Below, piece by piece: positions 8,585 through 18,704 of a DNA stretch of 64,000 nt. This DNA comes from Gordonia heveisoli (lineage in GTDB: Bacteria; Actinomycetota; Actinomycetes; Mycobacteriales; Mycobacteriaceae), in the NCBI RefSeq assembly GCF_030315745.1, contig NZ_JASXSH010000005.1:124001-188000 (forward strand), read 5' to 3'. The translations under genes were made by a program, and so were the position numbers. The notes beneath the pieces are model-generated. The model searched no databases. It saw nothing but the letters and a program-made list of their open reading frames with translations, and was not told the origin of the DNA. How positions within the stretch are numbered: position 1 is the stretch's first letter; each line of letters starts with the position of its first letter.

Positions 8585-9475
8585 CTAGGTGTTGCCGGTG
8601 AACGGCAGGTTCTCGGCGGCGAGTTCGGCCTCTTCGGGGTCGGCCGCCTTGGTCTTGCGGCGTCCCTCGCGGAGTCGGCGTTCGAGTGCGGTGGCGAACC
8701 ACGAAAGTCCGAAGTTGATCGCGATCATGATGACCGCGACGACGAACAGGGCCGGAATGTAGTTGCCGTAGCGTGCCGAGGAGAGGATCGCGCTGCGAAT
8801 GATCTCCGAGTAGCCGATGATGTAGCCGATCGCGCTGTCCTTCAACGCGATCACCATCTGGGAGATCAGTGCGGGCATCATCGCGGTGATCGCCTGCGGC
8901 AGCAGGATCATCCGCATCATCTGGCCCTTGCGCAGACCCAGCGCCTTCGAGGCCTCGGTCTGACCGCGGGGCAGCGAGTTGATACCCGAGCGCAGGATCT
9001 CGGCGATGACCGAACCGTTGTACAGCGTCAGTCCGGTGACGACGGCGGCGAAGGCGAGCTGCGATGCGGGCACGATGCCGTACAGCGCGAAGAGGAACCA
9101 AGTGAAGACCATCAAGATCAGCACCGGGATCGCACGGAACACCTCGACGAAGAACCCGGAGACCAGGCGCACCCACAGGTGGTCGGAGAGACGGCCGATG
9201 CCCAGGACGGAACCCAGGATCAGCGCCAGCACAATGGACACAGCGGCCGCGCCGAGCGTGCGCCACAGGCCGGGCAGGATGTATCCCGTCCAGGTACTGG
9301 CGTAGGTGAAGGGCTTCCACTTCTCCGCGGCGAACTGATCGTTGCCGGCGAGTATCACGATCACGTACGCCGCGATCGCGATCAGCACCGCGATGAACAC
9401 CACCGCGATGATGTTGTTGCGCAGCCGTGCCTTGGGGCCGGGAGCGTCGTAGAGGACGGTTGCCTGGGCGCTCAT
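8585..9475 (-). CDS. gluD: Glutamate-type ABC transporter permease GluD
   Basis: One of two inner-membrane permeases of a polar amino-acid ABC importer, 296 residues, with about five or six membrane helices. The EAA loop that contacts the ATPase reads [20 protein letters not shown] (about residues 175-194). The ATG at 9475 overlaps the TGA of gluC by 4 nt. It is the last gene of gluABCD, in the same order as the Corynebacterium glutamate uptake operon. Substrate is inferred from synteny and similarity. Confidence 0.88.
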   Translation of the reverse strand: MSAQATVLYDAPGPKARLRNNIIAVVFIAVLIAIAAYVIVILAGNDQFAAEKWKPFTYASTWTGYILPGLWRTLGAAAVSIVLALILGSVLGIGRLSDHLWVRLVSGFFVEVFRAIPVLILMVFTWFLFALYGIVPASQLAFAAVVTGLTLYNGSVIAEILRSGINSLPRGQTEASKALGLRKGQMMRMILLPQAITAMMPALISQMVIALKDSAIGYIIGYSEIIRSAILSSARYGNYIPALFVVAVIMIAINFGLSWFATALERRLREGRRKTKAADPEEAELAAENLPFTGNT

Positions 9476-10143
9476 CGCTTGACTCCGAATCGCTTGGCGA
9501 GGTAGCCGAAGACGGCACCTTCGGTGAGCGTGATGATCATGAATCCGACCGCGATGATCCCGAAGATCAGGAAGAGCTGATCGGAGTAGGTCTCGATCTC
9601 GGACTTCATCAGCAGCGAGGCCTCCGCGACACCGATCGCCGAGGCGATGGTGGTGTTCTTGGTGAGCGCAATCAGCACGCTACCGAGCGGGCCGATGACC
9701 GCACGCAAGGCTTGCGGCAGCACGATCCGGCCGAAGACCTGCGTGAACGACAGTCCCAGCGACCGTGCGGCCTCAGCCTGACCGATGGGGACGGTGTTGA
9801 AGCCCGACCGCAACGTCTCACAGACAAAGGTTGCGGTGTAGGCGATGAAACCGACCACCGCGAGCCAGAAGTTGTTGGTCTTGAGTGTCGAGGAGAAGGT
9901 GACGCCCAGGTTGTAGGACAACCCGATCGCACAGAACAGGATGATCAGCGTGAGCGGGGTGTTGCGGACGATGTTGACGTAGGTGGTGGCGAAGCCGCGC
10001 ATCACCGGCACGGGCGAGACGCGCATGCCCGCGAGGGCGATACCCCAGATCAAGGCGCCCAACGCCGACCAGAAGGTCAGTTGGAGGGTCACCCAGAATG
10101 CGGGCCACAACTGCGGCCCCATGTTGTCCCAAAGTTCACTCAT
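9472..10143 (-). CDS. gluC: Glutamate-type ABC transporter permease GluC
   Basis: Second permease of the importer, 223 residues. The EAA loop reads [20 protein letters not shown]. The N-terminal part shows [22 protein letters not shown], the usual HisM/GlnP signature. Start ATG at 10143, 14 bp after the gluB stop. The 4-nt overlap with gluD suggests coupled translation and equal subunits. Confidence 0.88.
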   Translation of the reverse strand: MSELWDNMGPQLWPAFWVTLQLTFWSALGALIWGIALAGMRVSPVPVMRGFATTYVNIVRNTPLTLIILFCAIGLSYNLGVTFSSTLKTNNFWLAVVGFIAYTATFVCETLRSGFNTVPIGQAEAARSLGLSFTQVFGRIVLPQALRAVIGPLGSVLIALTKNTTIASAIGVAEASLLMKSEIETYSDQLFLIFGIIAVGFMIITLTEGAVFGYLAKRFGVKR

Positions 10144-10157
10144 CTCGGGTCACCTCC

Positions 10158-11168
10158 TCACTGCATATCTGCCGGACACGGCGTCGACGGGGAATCGAGG
10201 AACTTGAGGTTCCCCGGTTCGGGCTTGTAGGCGTACTTCTCGGGGTTCGCGGCGGCGCGCGCGGCGATCATGTCCACGTAGCCGTTGCCGAGGTTGTCGC
10301 GCAGCGTGCGTGCCCACGGAGACACACCGTCGGGGCCGGGGACGAGCATGGTGTCGAGGGCCTGGTTGATGGCCTGACGCGACGCTTCGTCACCCTTGCC
10401 CAGCCCGATGCCGTAACGCTCGGTGGAGAACGGGGCCCCAGCCTTCTTCAGCACCTTCTTTCCGCCGCTCGTCACGCATGCCGCCTTCGGGTAGGTCATC
10501 TCGACGAGTTTGAACTCGTCGGCCCAGAAGTTGGCGTAGCCGGCCAGGATGGACTCGTCGGTGGTCAGCGCGTCGACCTTGCCGCGGCGGAGGCCCTCCA
10601 CGCAGGCGGAGTAGGAATCGTATTCCTGCAGTTGGACCGAGGGGAGCTGCGCCTTGACGTTCTGCGCCGACGTCGAACCCGATACCGAACACAGCTTCTT
10701 GCCCTTGTTGAGGTCGGTCAGCGTGGTGATCGAATCGTCGTCCTTGCGCACGAGCAGTCCCTGGTAGGTCACCAGATACGGTCCGCCGAAGTCGACCTTC
10801 TTGCTGCGGGCGGCATTGATCGAGTAGGTCGCGGCGATGATGTCGACCTCGCCGTTCTCGATCATGGCCTCACGACGGGCCGACGGCGTTTCGCGCCAGC
10901 TCACGTCGGGATGATCCACATGCAGGATGTTGTCGGCGATGTAGTCGACGACGTACCTCGAGACGTCGGCGTCGAAACCGTCGACCTGTTTCGTCTCAGG
11001 GTTGTAGAGCCCGAGACCCGGCTGATCGAACTTCACGCCGAGGACGACCTTGCCGTCCCGGATGGAATCGAGCAGGCTGCGTGGCTCGGTGCTGCCACAA
11101 CCGGTCAGCACGCCGACCAGCAGGGCGGCGATCGCGGCGACGATGGCCGCGGAGCGGAGTCGTCTCAT
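10158..11168 (-). CDS. gluB: Glutamate-binding lipoprotein GluB
   Basis: Extracytoplasmic substrate-binding lipoprotein of 336 residues. A signal peptide ends in the lipobox LTGC at about residue 23. The mature part is an SBP family 3 domain (VLGVKFDQPGLGLY, GFDADVSRYVVDYI, EVDIIAATYSINAARSKKVDFGG within the first lobe). Two cysteines in the second lobe may form a disulphide. It starts 1 bp after gluA ends. It delivers substrate, probably glutamate, to GluCD. Confidence 0.9.
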   Translation of the reverse strand: MRRLRSAAIVAAIAALLVGVLTGCGSTEPRSLLDSIRDGKVVLGVKFDQPGLGLYNPETKQVDGFDADVSRYVVDYIADNILHVDHPDVSWRETPSARREAMIENGEVDIIAATYSINAARSKKVDFGGPYLVTYQGLLVRKDDDSITTLTDLNKGKKLCSVSGSTSAQNVKAQLPSVQLQEYDSYSACVEGLRRGKVDALTTDESILAGYANFWADEFKLVEMTYPKAACVTSGGKKVLKKAGAPFSTERYGIGLGKGDEASRQAINQALDTMLVPGPDGVSPWARTLRDNLGNGYVDMIAARAAANPEKYAYKPEPGNLKFLDSPSTPCPADMQ

Positions 11169-11169
11169 C

Positions 11170-11958
11170 TCAGTGGCCCAGGATCTTCCCGAGGAAGTCG
11201 CGCGCACGTTCGGACTTCGGCTGGGTGAAGAAGGACTCCGGATCGGTGTCCTCGACGACGGCGCCGTCGGCCATGAAGATGATCCGGTCGGCGGCCTTGC
11301 GGGCAAAGCCCATCTCGTGGGTGACCACGAGCATGGTCATGCCTTCCTTGGCCAGCGAGACCATCACCTCGAGGACCTCGTTGACCATCTCCGGATCGAG
11401 GGCGGAGGTCGGTTCGTCGAACAGCATCACCTTCGGCTCCATCGCCAGCGACCGGGCGATGGCCACACGCTGCTGCTGTCCGCCGGAAAGCTGGGCCGGG
11501 TACTTGTCCTTCTGACTGGCGATGCCGACCCGGTCGAGGAGTTCCAGGGCCCGCTTGGTGGCGTCGGCCTTGCTCTTCTTGCGGACCTTGGTCGGCGCCA
11601 GGGTCACGTTGTCGAGGATCGTCTTATGGGCGAACAGGTTGAAGGACTGGAACACCATGCCGACGTCGGAACGCAGGCGTGCGAGGTCCTTGCCCTCGTC
11701 AGGGAGGAGTTTGCCCTCGACATAGATCTCGCCGCTGTCGATGGGTTCGAGGCGGTTGATGGTTCGGCACAGCGTCGACTTGCCCGAACCCGAGGGTCCC
11801 AGCACGACGACGACCTGTCCGGACGGCACTTCGAGATTGATGTCGCGGAGTACGTGCAGTGAGCCGAAATGCTTCTGCACGTCTTTCATGACGATCATCG
11901 GGGAGGCGGCTGTCGCGGCCCCGGATGCGGCGGAGGAGCCCTTGGGCGAAACGGTCAT
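11170..11958 (-). CDS. gluA: Glutamate-type ABC transporter ATPase GluA
   Basis: ATP-binding subunit, 262 residues. Walker [11 protein letters not shown]-loop VFQSFNLF, signature LSGGQQQR, Walker [14 protein letters not shown] and the switch His (VVTHEMG) are all present. The first 20 residues are low complexity. Upstream, TAGGGT (11969-11964 on this strand) sits 5 nt before the ATG, so the operon mRNA is probably leaderless. It is divergent from miaB. Confidence 0.93.
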   Translation of the reverse strand: MTVSPKGSSAASGAATAASPMIVMKDVQKHFGSLHVLRDINLEVPSGQVVVVLGPSGSGKSTLCRTINRLEPIDSGEIYVEGKLLPDEGKDLARLRSDVGMVFQSFNLFAHKTILDNVTLAPTKVRKKSKADATKRALELLDRVGIASQKDKYPAQLSGGQQQRVAIARSLAMEPKVMLFDEPTSALDPEMVNEVLEVMVSLAKEGMTMLVVTHEMGFARKAADRIIFMADGAVVEDTDPESFFTQPKSERARDFLGKILGH

Positions 11959-12072
11959 ACGTAACCCTAACTGTGCGCTGGGCCACCGGCAGGATGATCG
12001 CCGTCGGTGAGTCGCGGTCGGCGGCCATACTCGCGCGGGTCGGCGATTTGCCTCGCCACGTACCCTGGAACA

Positions 12073-13614
12073 GTGAGTATCGAGTTGTCCGACCGCCCAG
12101 ATGTCGAGGCGGTGCGCAGTTATCAGGTCCGCACGTACGGGTGCCAGATGAACGTGCACGACTCCGAACGGATCGCCGGACTGCTCGAAGACGCGGGATA
12201 TGTACGTGCCGCCGACGATGCCGATGCCGACCTGGTGGTGTTCAATACGTGCGCCATCCGCGAGAACGCCGACAACAAGCTCTACGGAAATCTGTCCCAC
12301 CTCGCCCCGGTCAAGTCCTCCCGGCCCGGGATGCAGATCGCGGTCGGCGGCTGTCTCGCGCAGAAAGACAAGGACACGGTGCTGAACAAGGCGCCCTGGG
12401 TCGACGTCGTCTTCGGCACCCATAACATCGGTTCGCTGCCCGCCCTGCTGGACCGCGCCCGGCACAACGAAGCCGCCCAGGTCGAGATCCTCGATTCGCT
12501 CGAACGGTTCCCGTCGACGCTGCCCGCCAAACGTGACTCCGCGTACTCCGGATGGGTATCGGTCTCGGTCGGCTGTAACAACACGTGCACCTTCTGCATC
12601 GTCCCGTCGCTGCGCGGCAAAGAGGTCGACCGGCGGCCCGGCGACGTACTCGCCGAGGTCCAGGCGCTCGTCGACCAGGGTGTACTCGAAGTCACCCTGC
12701 TGGGCCAGAACGTGAATGCCTACGGGATGTCCTTCGCCGACCCGGAGCAGCCGCGCAACCGCGGGGCGTTCGCCGAACTGCTGCGCGCCTGCGGACAGAT
12801 CGACGGTCTGGAGCGGGTGCGGTTCACCTCGCCCCACCCGGCCGAGTTCACCGACGACGTCATCGAGGCGATGGCGGAAACCCCGAACATCTGCCCGCAG
12901 CTGCATATGCCGCTGCAGTCCGGTTCGGATCGCGTTCTGAAGGCGATGCGCCGCAGCTATCGGCAGACCCGTTTCCTCGGCATCCTCGACAAGGTGCGCG
13001 CAGCCATGCCGCATGCGGCGATCACCACCGACATCATCGTCGGGTTCCCGGGGGAGACCGAGGAGGACTTCGCCGCCACCCTCGACGTCGTGGAACGTGC
13101 CCGGTTCTCCAGCGCCTTCACCTTCCAGTACTCACCCAGACCCGGTACGCCGGCCGCGACCATGGCCGATCAGGTACCCGCCGAGGTGGTGTCGGAGCGC
13201 TACCAGCGGCTGATCGCGCTGCAGGAACGCATCTGTCTGGCCGAGAACGAGAATCTGGTCGGCACCGAGGTCGAACTGCTCGTCGTCGACGACGCCGGAC
13301 GCAAATCTGCACGGACACAACGCATGACGGGCCGTGCCCGCGATGGGCGGCTGGTTCATTTCGCGCCGGGCGAGTTCGCCGCGCAGATTCGGCCGGGCGA
13401 CATCGTGCACACGAATGTGACCGCGGCCGCGCCGCATCACCTGATCGCCGACGCCGGCGTGCGCGACCACCGTCGCACCCGGGCGGGCGATTCCCATGAA
13501 CTGAGCCGCACTCCCACGACCGCACCGGTCGGTGTCGGTCTGGGGATGCCGGAGATCGGCCGTCCCGCACCCGTCGCCGCCGAGAGCGCGTGCGGCAGCG
13601 GCTGCGGAGCCTGA
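12073..13614 (+). CDS. miaB: tRNA-2-methylthio-N6-dimethylallyladenosine synthase MiaB
   Basis: Radical-SAM methylthiotransferase, 513 residues, that converts i6A37 of tRNA to ms2i6A, the step after MiaA (encoded 3 kb on). The UPF0004 domain has Cys24, Cys60 and Cys94 for the auxiliary cluster. The radical-SAM CxxxCxxC is Cys168/172/175 (GCNNTCTFC). A TRAM domain follows at about 385-450. The last 60 residues are an unconserved tail ending CGSGCGA. Start GTG at 12073, with TACCCT at 12061-12066 six nt upstream: probably leaderless. Confidence 0.95.
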   Translation: MSIELSDRPDVEAVRSYQVRTYGCQMNVHDSERIAGLLEDAGYVRAADDADADLVVFNTCAIRENADNKLYGNLSHLAPVKSSRPGMQIAVGGCLAQKDKDTVLNKAPWVDVVFGTHNIGSLPALLDRARHNEAAQVEILDSLERFPSTLPAKRDSAYSGWVSVSVGCNNTCTFCIVPSLRGKEVDRRPGDVLAEVQALVDQGVLEVTLLGQNVNAYGMSFADPEQPRNRGAFAELLRACGQIDGLERVRFTSPHPAEFTDDVIEAMAETPNICPQLHMPLQSGSDRVLKAMRRSYRQTRFLGILDKVRAAMPHAAITTDIIVGFPGETEEDFAATLDVVERARFSSAFTFQYSPRPGTPAATMADQVPAEVVSERYQRLIALQERICLAENENLVGTEVELLVVDDAGRKSARTQRMTGRARDGRLVHFAPGEFAAQIRPGDIVHTNVTAAAPHHLIADAGVRDHRRTRAGDSHELSRTPTTAPVGVGLGMPEIGRPAPVAAESACGSGCGA

Positions 13615-13615
13615 G

Positions 13616-13653
13616 GTCACGTGTCGTGGGCCTGGCGCCCACGGTGCGGTGAC
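13616..13653 (+). terminator. Possible hairpin terminator after miaB
   Basis: GTCAC (13616-13620) and CGTGGGC (13625-13631) can pair with GCCCACG (13637-13643) and GTGAC (13649-13653). No U tract follows, as is common in high-GC actinobacteria, so function is uncertain. Confidence 0.4.
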
Positions 13654-13677
13654 GTGAGTTCGACAAGAGATGAGGCG

Positions 13678-14430
13678 ATGACAATGTCTGACGGTGCCCA
13701 GGCCGGGACCCCGGCGTCGGGGGACTCCCAGCCGAGCCGGGCCGAGGTGAACGCCGGCTTCGCGCAGTACGAGGACGAACTGCGCAAGGCCGAGCGCAAG
13801 GTCGCAGGCGAGATCGATCCCGGTGCCCGGGCCCTCGTGGTGGCGATCGCCGTCTTGGTGGCGATGCTGTCGCTGGTGCTGCCGCACGCCGGTTCGGCGT
13901 CGGGACTGGAAGTGCTGACCTTCGCACCCGACGCGGCCGCCGAGCGGATCTCGATCACCTCGAAGGTCTTCGTCTACCTGCTCACCATTTTTGGGATCGG
14001 CTTCTCGATGCTCGCGCTGGTCACCCGACGTTGGGTGATCGCCTGGATTGCGCTGTGCGGCAACGCCATCGCCTGCGTCGCAGGCATGCTGGCGTGGTGG
14101 ACCCGCAATACCGTCGGCGTCAACGACATCCAGCCGCCGTCCGGTGTCGGTGTCGGCCTGATGCTCGGCTGGGTGGCCGCACTGGTGCTGACCTTCCACT
14201 GGGCGCGGGTGGTCTGGGCGCGCAGCTCCTACCAGTTGGCGCTCGAAGAGGAGCGTCGCAAGGACGCTGCGGCCCGCGATGCGCACGCGTTGTCCCTGCA
14301 CCACAAGCCGACGGCGCGCCGGACCGAATCCGATCCGGCGGCGTCCGACAAGCCCGCGTCCGACAAGCCCGCGTCCGACAAGCCCGCGTCCGACAAGCCC
14401 GCGTCCGACAAGCCCGAGTCCGGGGACTGA
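13678..14430 (+). CDS. Conserved membrane protein with (ASDKP) repeat tail
   Basis: A 250-residue protein similar in position and layout to M. tuberculosis Rv2732c, function unknown. A charged N-terminal region (about 1-45) is followed by four hydrophobic segments (about 50-70, 95-115, 120-140 and 160-180). A cytoplasmic tail ends in five exact ASDKP repeats. ATG at 13678 follows GAGATGAGG; ATG at 13684 is a close alternative. The gene lies between miaB and a convergent DUF349 gene. Confidence 0.75.
   Translation: MTMSDGAQAGTPASGDSQPSRAEVNAGFAQYEDELRKAERKVAGEIDPGARALVVAIAVLVAMLSLVLPHAGSASGLEVLTFAPDAAAERISITSKVFVYLLTIFGIGFSMLALVTRRWVIAWIALCGNAIACVAGMLAWWTRNTVGVNDIQPPSGVGVGLMLGWVAALVLTFHWARVVWARSSYQLALEEERRKDAAARDAHALSLHHKPTARRTESDPAASDKPASDKPASDKPASDKPASDKPESGD
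14341..14415 (+). repeat. 15-bp tandem repeat, 5 exact copies
   Basis: Unit GCGTCCGACAAGCCC repeated five times without a mismatch, encoding ASDKP. It makes up the C-terminal tail of the membrane protein. Perfect identity at wobble positions indicates recent expansion. Confidence 0.95.
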
Positions 14431-14443
14431 CGGGTAGCCGCGG

Positions 14444-15862
14444 TCAGCGGTCGCTGATCGCGGACTGGGCGGCGTCGGCCCATTCCCGCCATTGCGCCGC
14501 CTGCTCCCGCAGCTTCTTGGCGTCGGATTCCTTGCCGCGTTCGGCTGCCTTGGCCGCCTGATCCTCGAGCTGGTCGGCGCGCTCGGCGAACTGCGCGGCA
14601 CGAGCCAGCGCCTCCGGGTCGGTACGTTGCCACTGTGCGTCCTCGGCGTCCCGGATGCGCTTCTCCAGTGCCCGTGCACGCGCCTCCAGCGAGTGCATCT
14701 GGTCGCGGGGCACCTTGCCGATCTCTTCCCAGCGATCGCGGAAGACCCGGAAGTCCCGACGCGCGGCGTCGAGGTCGGCGGCCGGATCAATGCTCGCCTC
14801 GGCTCCCACCAGCAGCTCGGTCTTGGCCTGCGCATTCGCCGAGAACTCCGCGTCGCGTTCGGAGGTCGCCGCGTTGCGGGCCGCGAAGAAGACGTCCTGG
14901 GCGGCCTTGAACCGCTGCCAGAGCGCGTCGTCGGTGTCCCGGGGCGCGCGGCCTGCGGCCTTCCACTCGCCGAGCAGCTCGCGGAACTTCGCCGACGTCG
15001 GACCCCAATCGGTGGAACCGGAGAGTTCCTCGGCCCGGATGATCAGCTCTTCCTTACGGCTTCGGGCCCCGGCTCGTTCGCGATCCAACTCGGCGAAGTG
15101 GGCGCCCCGACGGCGATTGAACGCATCCCGCGCCTTGGCGTATCGCTTCCACAGCACATCGTCGGTCTTGCGGTCGACGCCCTTGATGGTCTTCCACTCG
15201 TCGAGGATCTCGCGCAGCCGATCGCCCGCCGACTTCCAGTGATCGGCCTCCGCGCCGATCTGCTCGGCCTCTGCCGCGAGGGTCTCCTTCCGGGCCACGG
15301 CATTCGCACGGGCGTGTTCGCGCTCCTCACGAATCTCGTCAGCCACCCCGTCGGCGCTCCCGACGATGGCCTCCAGGCGCCGCTGCAGTGCGGCAACGTC
15401 GCCGATCACATGAGCGCTGGGCAGGTCGCCGAGTAGATGACGGGCTGCGGTCTGCGCCTTGCGCGGATCGCCTGCCCGGGCCGCCAGACGTTCCTCCAGG
15501 ATCTCCACCTCGGTGGCCAGATCGTCGAAGCGGCGCGCGAAATGATCCAGACCCTCCTCGACGGTGCCTGCCTGCCACGACCCGATCTCACGTTCACCGT
15601 CGGCGGTCTTGAGCCACACCACTCCTTCGGCGTCGATGCGCCCGAACTCATGTGGATCACCGTGCGGGATCAGCGTCGGCGTGACCGCGGCTGTCGGGGC
15701 CGGTACCGCCGCCTTGGGTCCGCCCGGACGCGGACCGGGCTTGGGACGCGGCCCGGGTTTGGGTGTACCACTCGGGGTGGCACCGCTCTCGGTCACGGCG
15801 CTCGCCGGGGTATCGGTGGCCCCGCCCGCGGCGGTGGTGGGATCGTCGGTGGGGTTGGTCAT
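14444..15862 (-). CDS. DUF349 domain-containing protein
   Basis: A 472-residue helical, charged protein built of repeated DUF349 units (three or more between about residues 90 and 460, each with a W-x-x-I/A or similar and DxLWxRFKAA element, e.g. DDALWQRFKAAQDVFF). It corresponds to Rv2731 by position. The first 60 residues are Pro/Ala/Gly-rich and probably disordered. Function unknown. ATG at 15862. Confidence 0.85.
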   Translation of the reverse strand: MTNPTDDPTTAAGGATDTPASAVTESGATPSGTPKPGPRPKPGPRPGGPKAAVPAPTAAVTPTLIPHGDPHEFGRIDAEGVVWLKTADGEREIGSWQAGTVEEGLDHFARRFDDLATEVEILEERLAARAGDPRKAQTAARHLLGDLPSAHVIGDVAALQRRLEAIVGSADGVADEIREEREHARANAVARKETLAAEAEQIGAEADHWKSAGDRLREILDEWKTIKGVDRKTDDVLWKRYAKARDAFNRRRGAHFAELDRERAGARSRKEELIIRAEELSGSTDWGPTSAKFRELLGEWKAAGRAPRDTDDALWQRFKAAQDVFFAARNAATSERDAEFSANAQAKTELLVGAEASIDPAADLDAARRDFRVFRDRWEEIGKVPRDQMHSLEARARALEKRIRDAEDAQWQRTDPEALARAAQFAERADQLEDQAAKAAERGKESDAKKLREQAAQWREWADAAQSAISDR

Positions 15863-16014
15863 GTGCAGGTCCTAGGAGCTGGTCGGTGCCGCGCGTCACG
15901 GCTGCCGGTCGCTTGGCTCGATACCCGCGTCGTGTCGATGACCGGCGCGGGCAGCGAGAGTACGCCAACTATTCAAGCAGCTTGGTCGTCGCCGCGTGGG
16001 CTAGCTTCGTATGT

Positions 16015-16758
16015 GTGTTGGCCGCTGTCGTTTTCGTTCCCAGTGCTCCGCTGCTGGTACCCGCCCTGGCCGGTCCCGCAGCCGAGGACACCGAACCGGT
16101 GCGCTCCGCCGCCGTGTCGGCGCTCACCGAGGCCGTCGTCGGGGCGGGTGTCCGTGCCTGGGTCGCAGTCGGTGCCGCCGACAAAGCGGCGATCGGACGT
16201 ATGCCCGACGGCCCCTCGCGGGGGAGTTTCGCCCGCTACGGTGTCGACGTGCCGGTCGCGTTCGCCTCGGGCGTCGACCCCGTGCAGGTCGACGATGCGG
16301 GGGAGATGAGCCTGTCGATGCTGATCGCCGCGTGGTTCCGCGCACAGGCCGGGCTCGATCGTCTGTGCCCGCTGATCGTGGGCCCGCAGACGCCGCCCGA
16401 GGAATGCATGCGCATCGGTGCGCTCTTGGGCGCCGACATCGAGGCCACCGACGAACCGGTCGGCGTACTCGTCGTCGGCGACGGTGCGACCGCTCTGTCG
16501 GCGCGCGCACCCGGCGGCGGGCTGCGTGAATCAGCGGTCGCCGTGCAGGCACGCATCGACCACGCGCTCGCCACCGCCGATCTGGCCGCGGTCGGCACGC
16601 TCACCGCAACCGAATGCGAGGTAGACGGCGTGGGCGGGCGCGCAGCATGGCAGGTTGCCGCGGGGCTCTGCAACGGGCAGGACCTTCTCGCCCGCTCCAT
16701 CTACGCCGACGCCCCGTTCGGAGTCGGCTACACCGTCGCGCGTTGGTCGCCGAGGTGA
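16015..16758 (+). CDS. Class III extradiol dioxygenase-like protein (Rv2728c-like)
   Basis: A 247-residue protein beginning [15 protein letters not shown], the LigB/MEMO-like opening seen in class III extradiol dioxygenase B-like proteins. Such proteins sit next to miaA in many actinobacteria. I cannot confirm a full iron-binding set, so enzyme activity is unproven. Start GTG at 16015; TAGCTT (16002-16007) is 7 nt upstream, so it is probably leaderless. The TGA overlaps the miaA GTG (GTGA). Confidence 0.7.
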   Translation: MLAAVVFVPSAPLLVPALAGPAAEDTEPVRSAAVSALTEAVVGAGVRAWVAVGAADKAAIGRMPDGPSRGSFARYGVDVPVAFASGVDPVQVDDAGEMSLSMLIAAWFRAQAGLDRLCPLIVGPQTPPEECMRIGALLGADIEATDEPVGVLVVGDGATALSARAPGGGLRESAVAVQARIDHALATADLAAVGTLTATECEVDGVGGRAAWQVAAGLCNGQDLLARSIYADAPFGVGYTVARWSPR

Positions 16759-17699
16759 GCGCGCACACGCCGACGTCGCCGGATGCATCACCCGCGGTCG
16801 TGACACCTATCGCCGTCGTCGGTCCGACCGCGAGCGGCAAATCCGATCTCGCCCTCGACCTTGCCGAGCATGTCGGTGGCGAGATCATCAACATCGACGC
16901 CATGCAGCAGTACCGCGGCATGGATATCGGCACCGCGAAACTTCCCGTCGCGCAGCGCCGTGGCATCCCGCATCACCAGATCGATGTCCTCGACGTCACC
17001 GAGGTGGCTACCGTCGCGCGCTATCAGGCGGCGGCCACGGCCGATGTCAACGCGTTGCTGGCGGCCGCGGTGACACCGATCATCGTCGGCGGATCGATGA
17101 TGTATGTCCAAGGGCTGCTCGATGACTGGCAGTTTCCGGCGACCGACCCGGCGGTGCGCGCGAAGTACGAGGCGCTTCTCGCCGACGAAGGGGTGGCGGC
17201 TCTGCACCGGCGTCTCGGCGAGGTCGACCCGGTCGCGGCGACATCCATCCTCGACACCGACGGTCGGCGCATCGTGCGCGCGCTGGAAGTCGTCGAACTG
17301 ACGGGTGCGCCGTTCGCCGCCTCGGCACCGACGATCGGTGAGCCACGCTGGGGCACCAGGATCATCGCCGTCGACCGGGACACCGCCGCACTCGATGAGC
17401 GGATCCGGCTGCGTACGCGGCAGATGTTCGAGCACGGTCTCGTCGACGAGGTTCGCGAACTCCTCGGTCACGGACTGCGCGACGGTCTGACCGCCGTCCG
17501 CGCCATCGGCTATGCACAGGTCGTGGCGGCCCTGGACGGCGAGTACGACCTCGAACAGGCCGAAGAACTGACCTTCATCGGCACCCGACGTTATGTGCGA
17601 CGCCAGCGGTCCTGGTTTCGCCGCGATCACCGGATCACCTGGCTCGATGCCGCCGCCCCGGACCTGACCCGCCGGGCGATCGAGGCGGTCGAGGGCTGA
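16755..17699 (+). CDS. miaA: tRNA dimethylallyltransferase MiaA
   Basis: Transfers a dimethylallyl group to A37 of tRNAs reading UNN codons, 314 residues. P-loop [11 protein letters not shown] is at about 25-35. [18 protein letters not shown] and the [10 protein letters not shown] segment follow. The catalytic region RRIVRALEV and the C-terminal [18 protein letters not shown] are typical. GTG at 16755 overlaps the upstream stop by 4 nt. The protein makes i6A, the substrate for MiaB. Confidence 0.95.
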   Translation: MSAHTPTSPDASPAVVTPIAVVGPTASGKSDLALDLAEHVGGEIINIDAMQQYRGMDIGTAKLPVAQRRGIPHHQIDVLDVTEVATVARYQAAATADVNALLAAAVTPIIVGGSMMYVQGLLDDWQFPATDPAVRAKYEALLADEGVAALHRRLGEVDPVAATSILDTDGRRIVRALEVVELTGAPFAASAPTIGEPRWGTRIIAVDRDTAALDERIRLRTRQMFEHGLVDEVRELLGHGLRDGLTAVRAIGYAQVVAALDGEYDLEQAEELTFIGTRRYVRRQRSWFRRDHRITWLDAAAPDLTRRAIEAVEG

Positions 17700-17743
17700 C
17701 CCGCGCCCGGTTCGGTCGTGCACACGCTGCGTAGGCTGGGGTG

Positions 17744-18658
17744 GTGAGCACACCGACCGTCGAACTGCGTTTCGTCAAGGGCCATGGGACGCAGAACGAC
17801 TTTGTGATCCTGACCGATCCGGCTGCCGAGCTCGACCTCGACGTGGAGCTGGTGGCTGCGCTCTGCGACCGGCCGCGCGGTATCGGTGCCGACGGTCTGC
17901 TCCGGGTGGCGCGTACTGGGGCGCTCGTCGCAGCGGGGGTACTCGACGGTCTGCCGGAGGGCGTCGGACCGGAGGACTGGTTCATGGACTACCGCAACGC
18001 CGACGGTTCCATCGCGGAGATGTGCGGTAACGGTGTGCGGGTCTTCGCGCATTTCGTCCGCGCACGTGGACTGATCGGTGTCGACGCGTTCACGGTCGGC
18101 TCCCGTGCCGGTGCGCGGCCGGTGATCATTCATTCGCATGACGACGTCCACGCCGACGTGACCGTCGACATGGGGCCGGCCCGCATCGACGGCGATTCCG
18201 TCGTGGAGATCGGCGGTGTCCGTCACCCCGGGACGATGGTCGACGTCGGTAACCCACATCTGGCCTGTGTGGTCGACGGACTCGATGCGACGGCGCTGGC
18301 CGCCTTCGACTTCGGTGGGGGTGTGCGGCTGGATCCGGTTGCTTTCCCACACGGGGCCAACGTGGAGATCCTGACCCCGCCCAGCGAGGATGCCGACGGT
18401 CGCTTCGCGGCGGCCATGCGCGTCTTCGAACGGGGAGTCGGGGAGACACGCAGTTGCGGGACAGGGCTGGTCGCGGCCGGCGCTGCGCTGTTGCGCAGTC
18501 TCGGACGCGAGACCGGCGCGGGCACGATCACGATTCCCGGCGGACAGGTCCAGGTCGGCATCACCACGGGTGGCGCAACCCTGCGTGGGCCCTCGACATT
18601 GGTCGCCGACGGTGTGTTGCGCCCGGGCTGGCGCGGCGCCCAGACGGTGGCCGGATGA
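17744..18658 (+). CDS. dapF: Diaminopimelate epimerase
   Basis: Converts LL- to meso-diaminopimelate for lysine and peptidoglycan, 304 residues. The two catalytic cysteines are Cys94 (MCGNGVR) and Cys238 (RSCGTGL). HGTQNDFV at the start and [13 protein letters not shown] are further signatures. Tandem GTGs at 17741 and 17744; TAGGCT (17732-17737) is 6 nt before the second, so a leaderless start at 17744 is preferred. Confidence 0.95.
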   Translation: MSTPTVELRFVKGHGTQNDFVILTDPAAELDLDVELVAALCDRPRGIGADGLLRVARTGALVAAGVLDGLPEGVGPEDWFMDYRNADGSIAEMCGNGVRVFAHFVRARGLIGVDAFTVGSRAGARPVIIHSHDDVHADVTVDMGPARIDGDSVVEIGGVRHPGTMVDVGNPHLACVVDGLDATALAAFDFGGGVRLDPVAFPHGANVEILTPPSEDADGRFAAAMRVFERGVGETRSCGTGLVAAGAALLRSLGRETGAGTITIPGGQVQVGITTGGATLRGPSTLVADGVLRPGWRGAQTVAG

Positions 18659-18704
18659 AAATGATGTGCTCTGACCACCTGATTCATGCCACCATGGATG
18701 ACGT

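Noticed and set aside
11959-13014. N-terminal extension of gluA to 614 codons
   Set aside because: The extension is antisense to miaB; the ATPase fold begins shortly after ATG 11958, next to a good -10.
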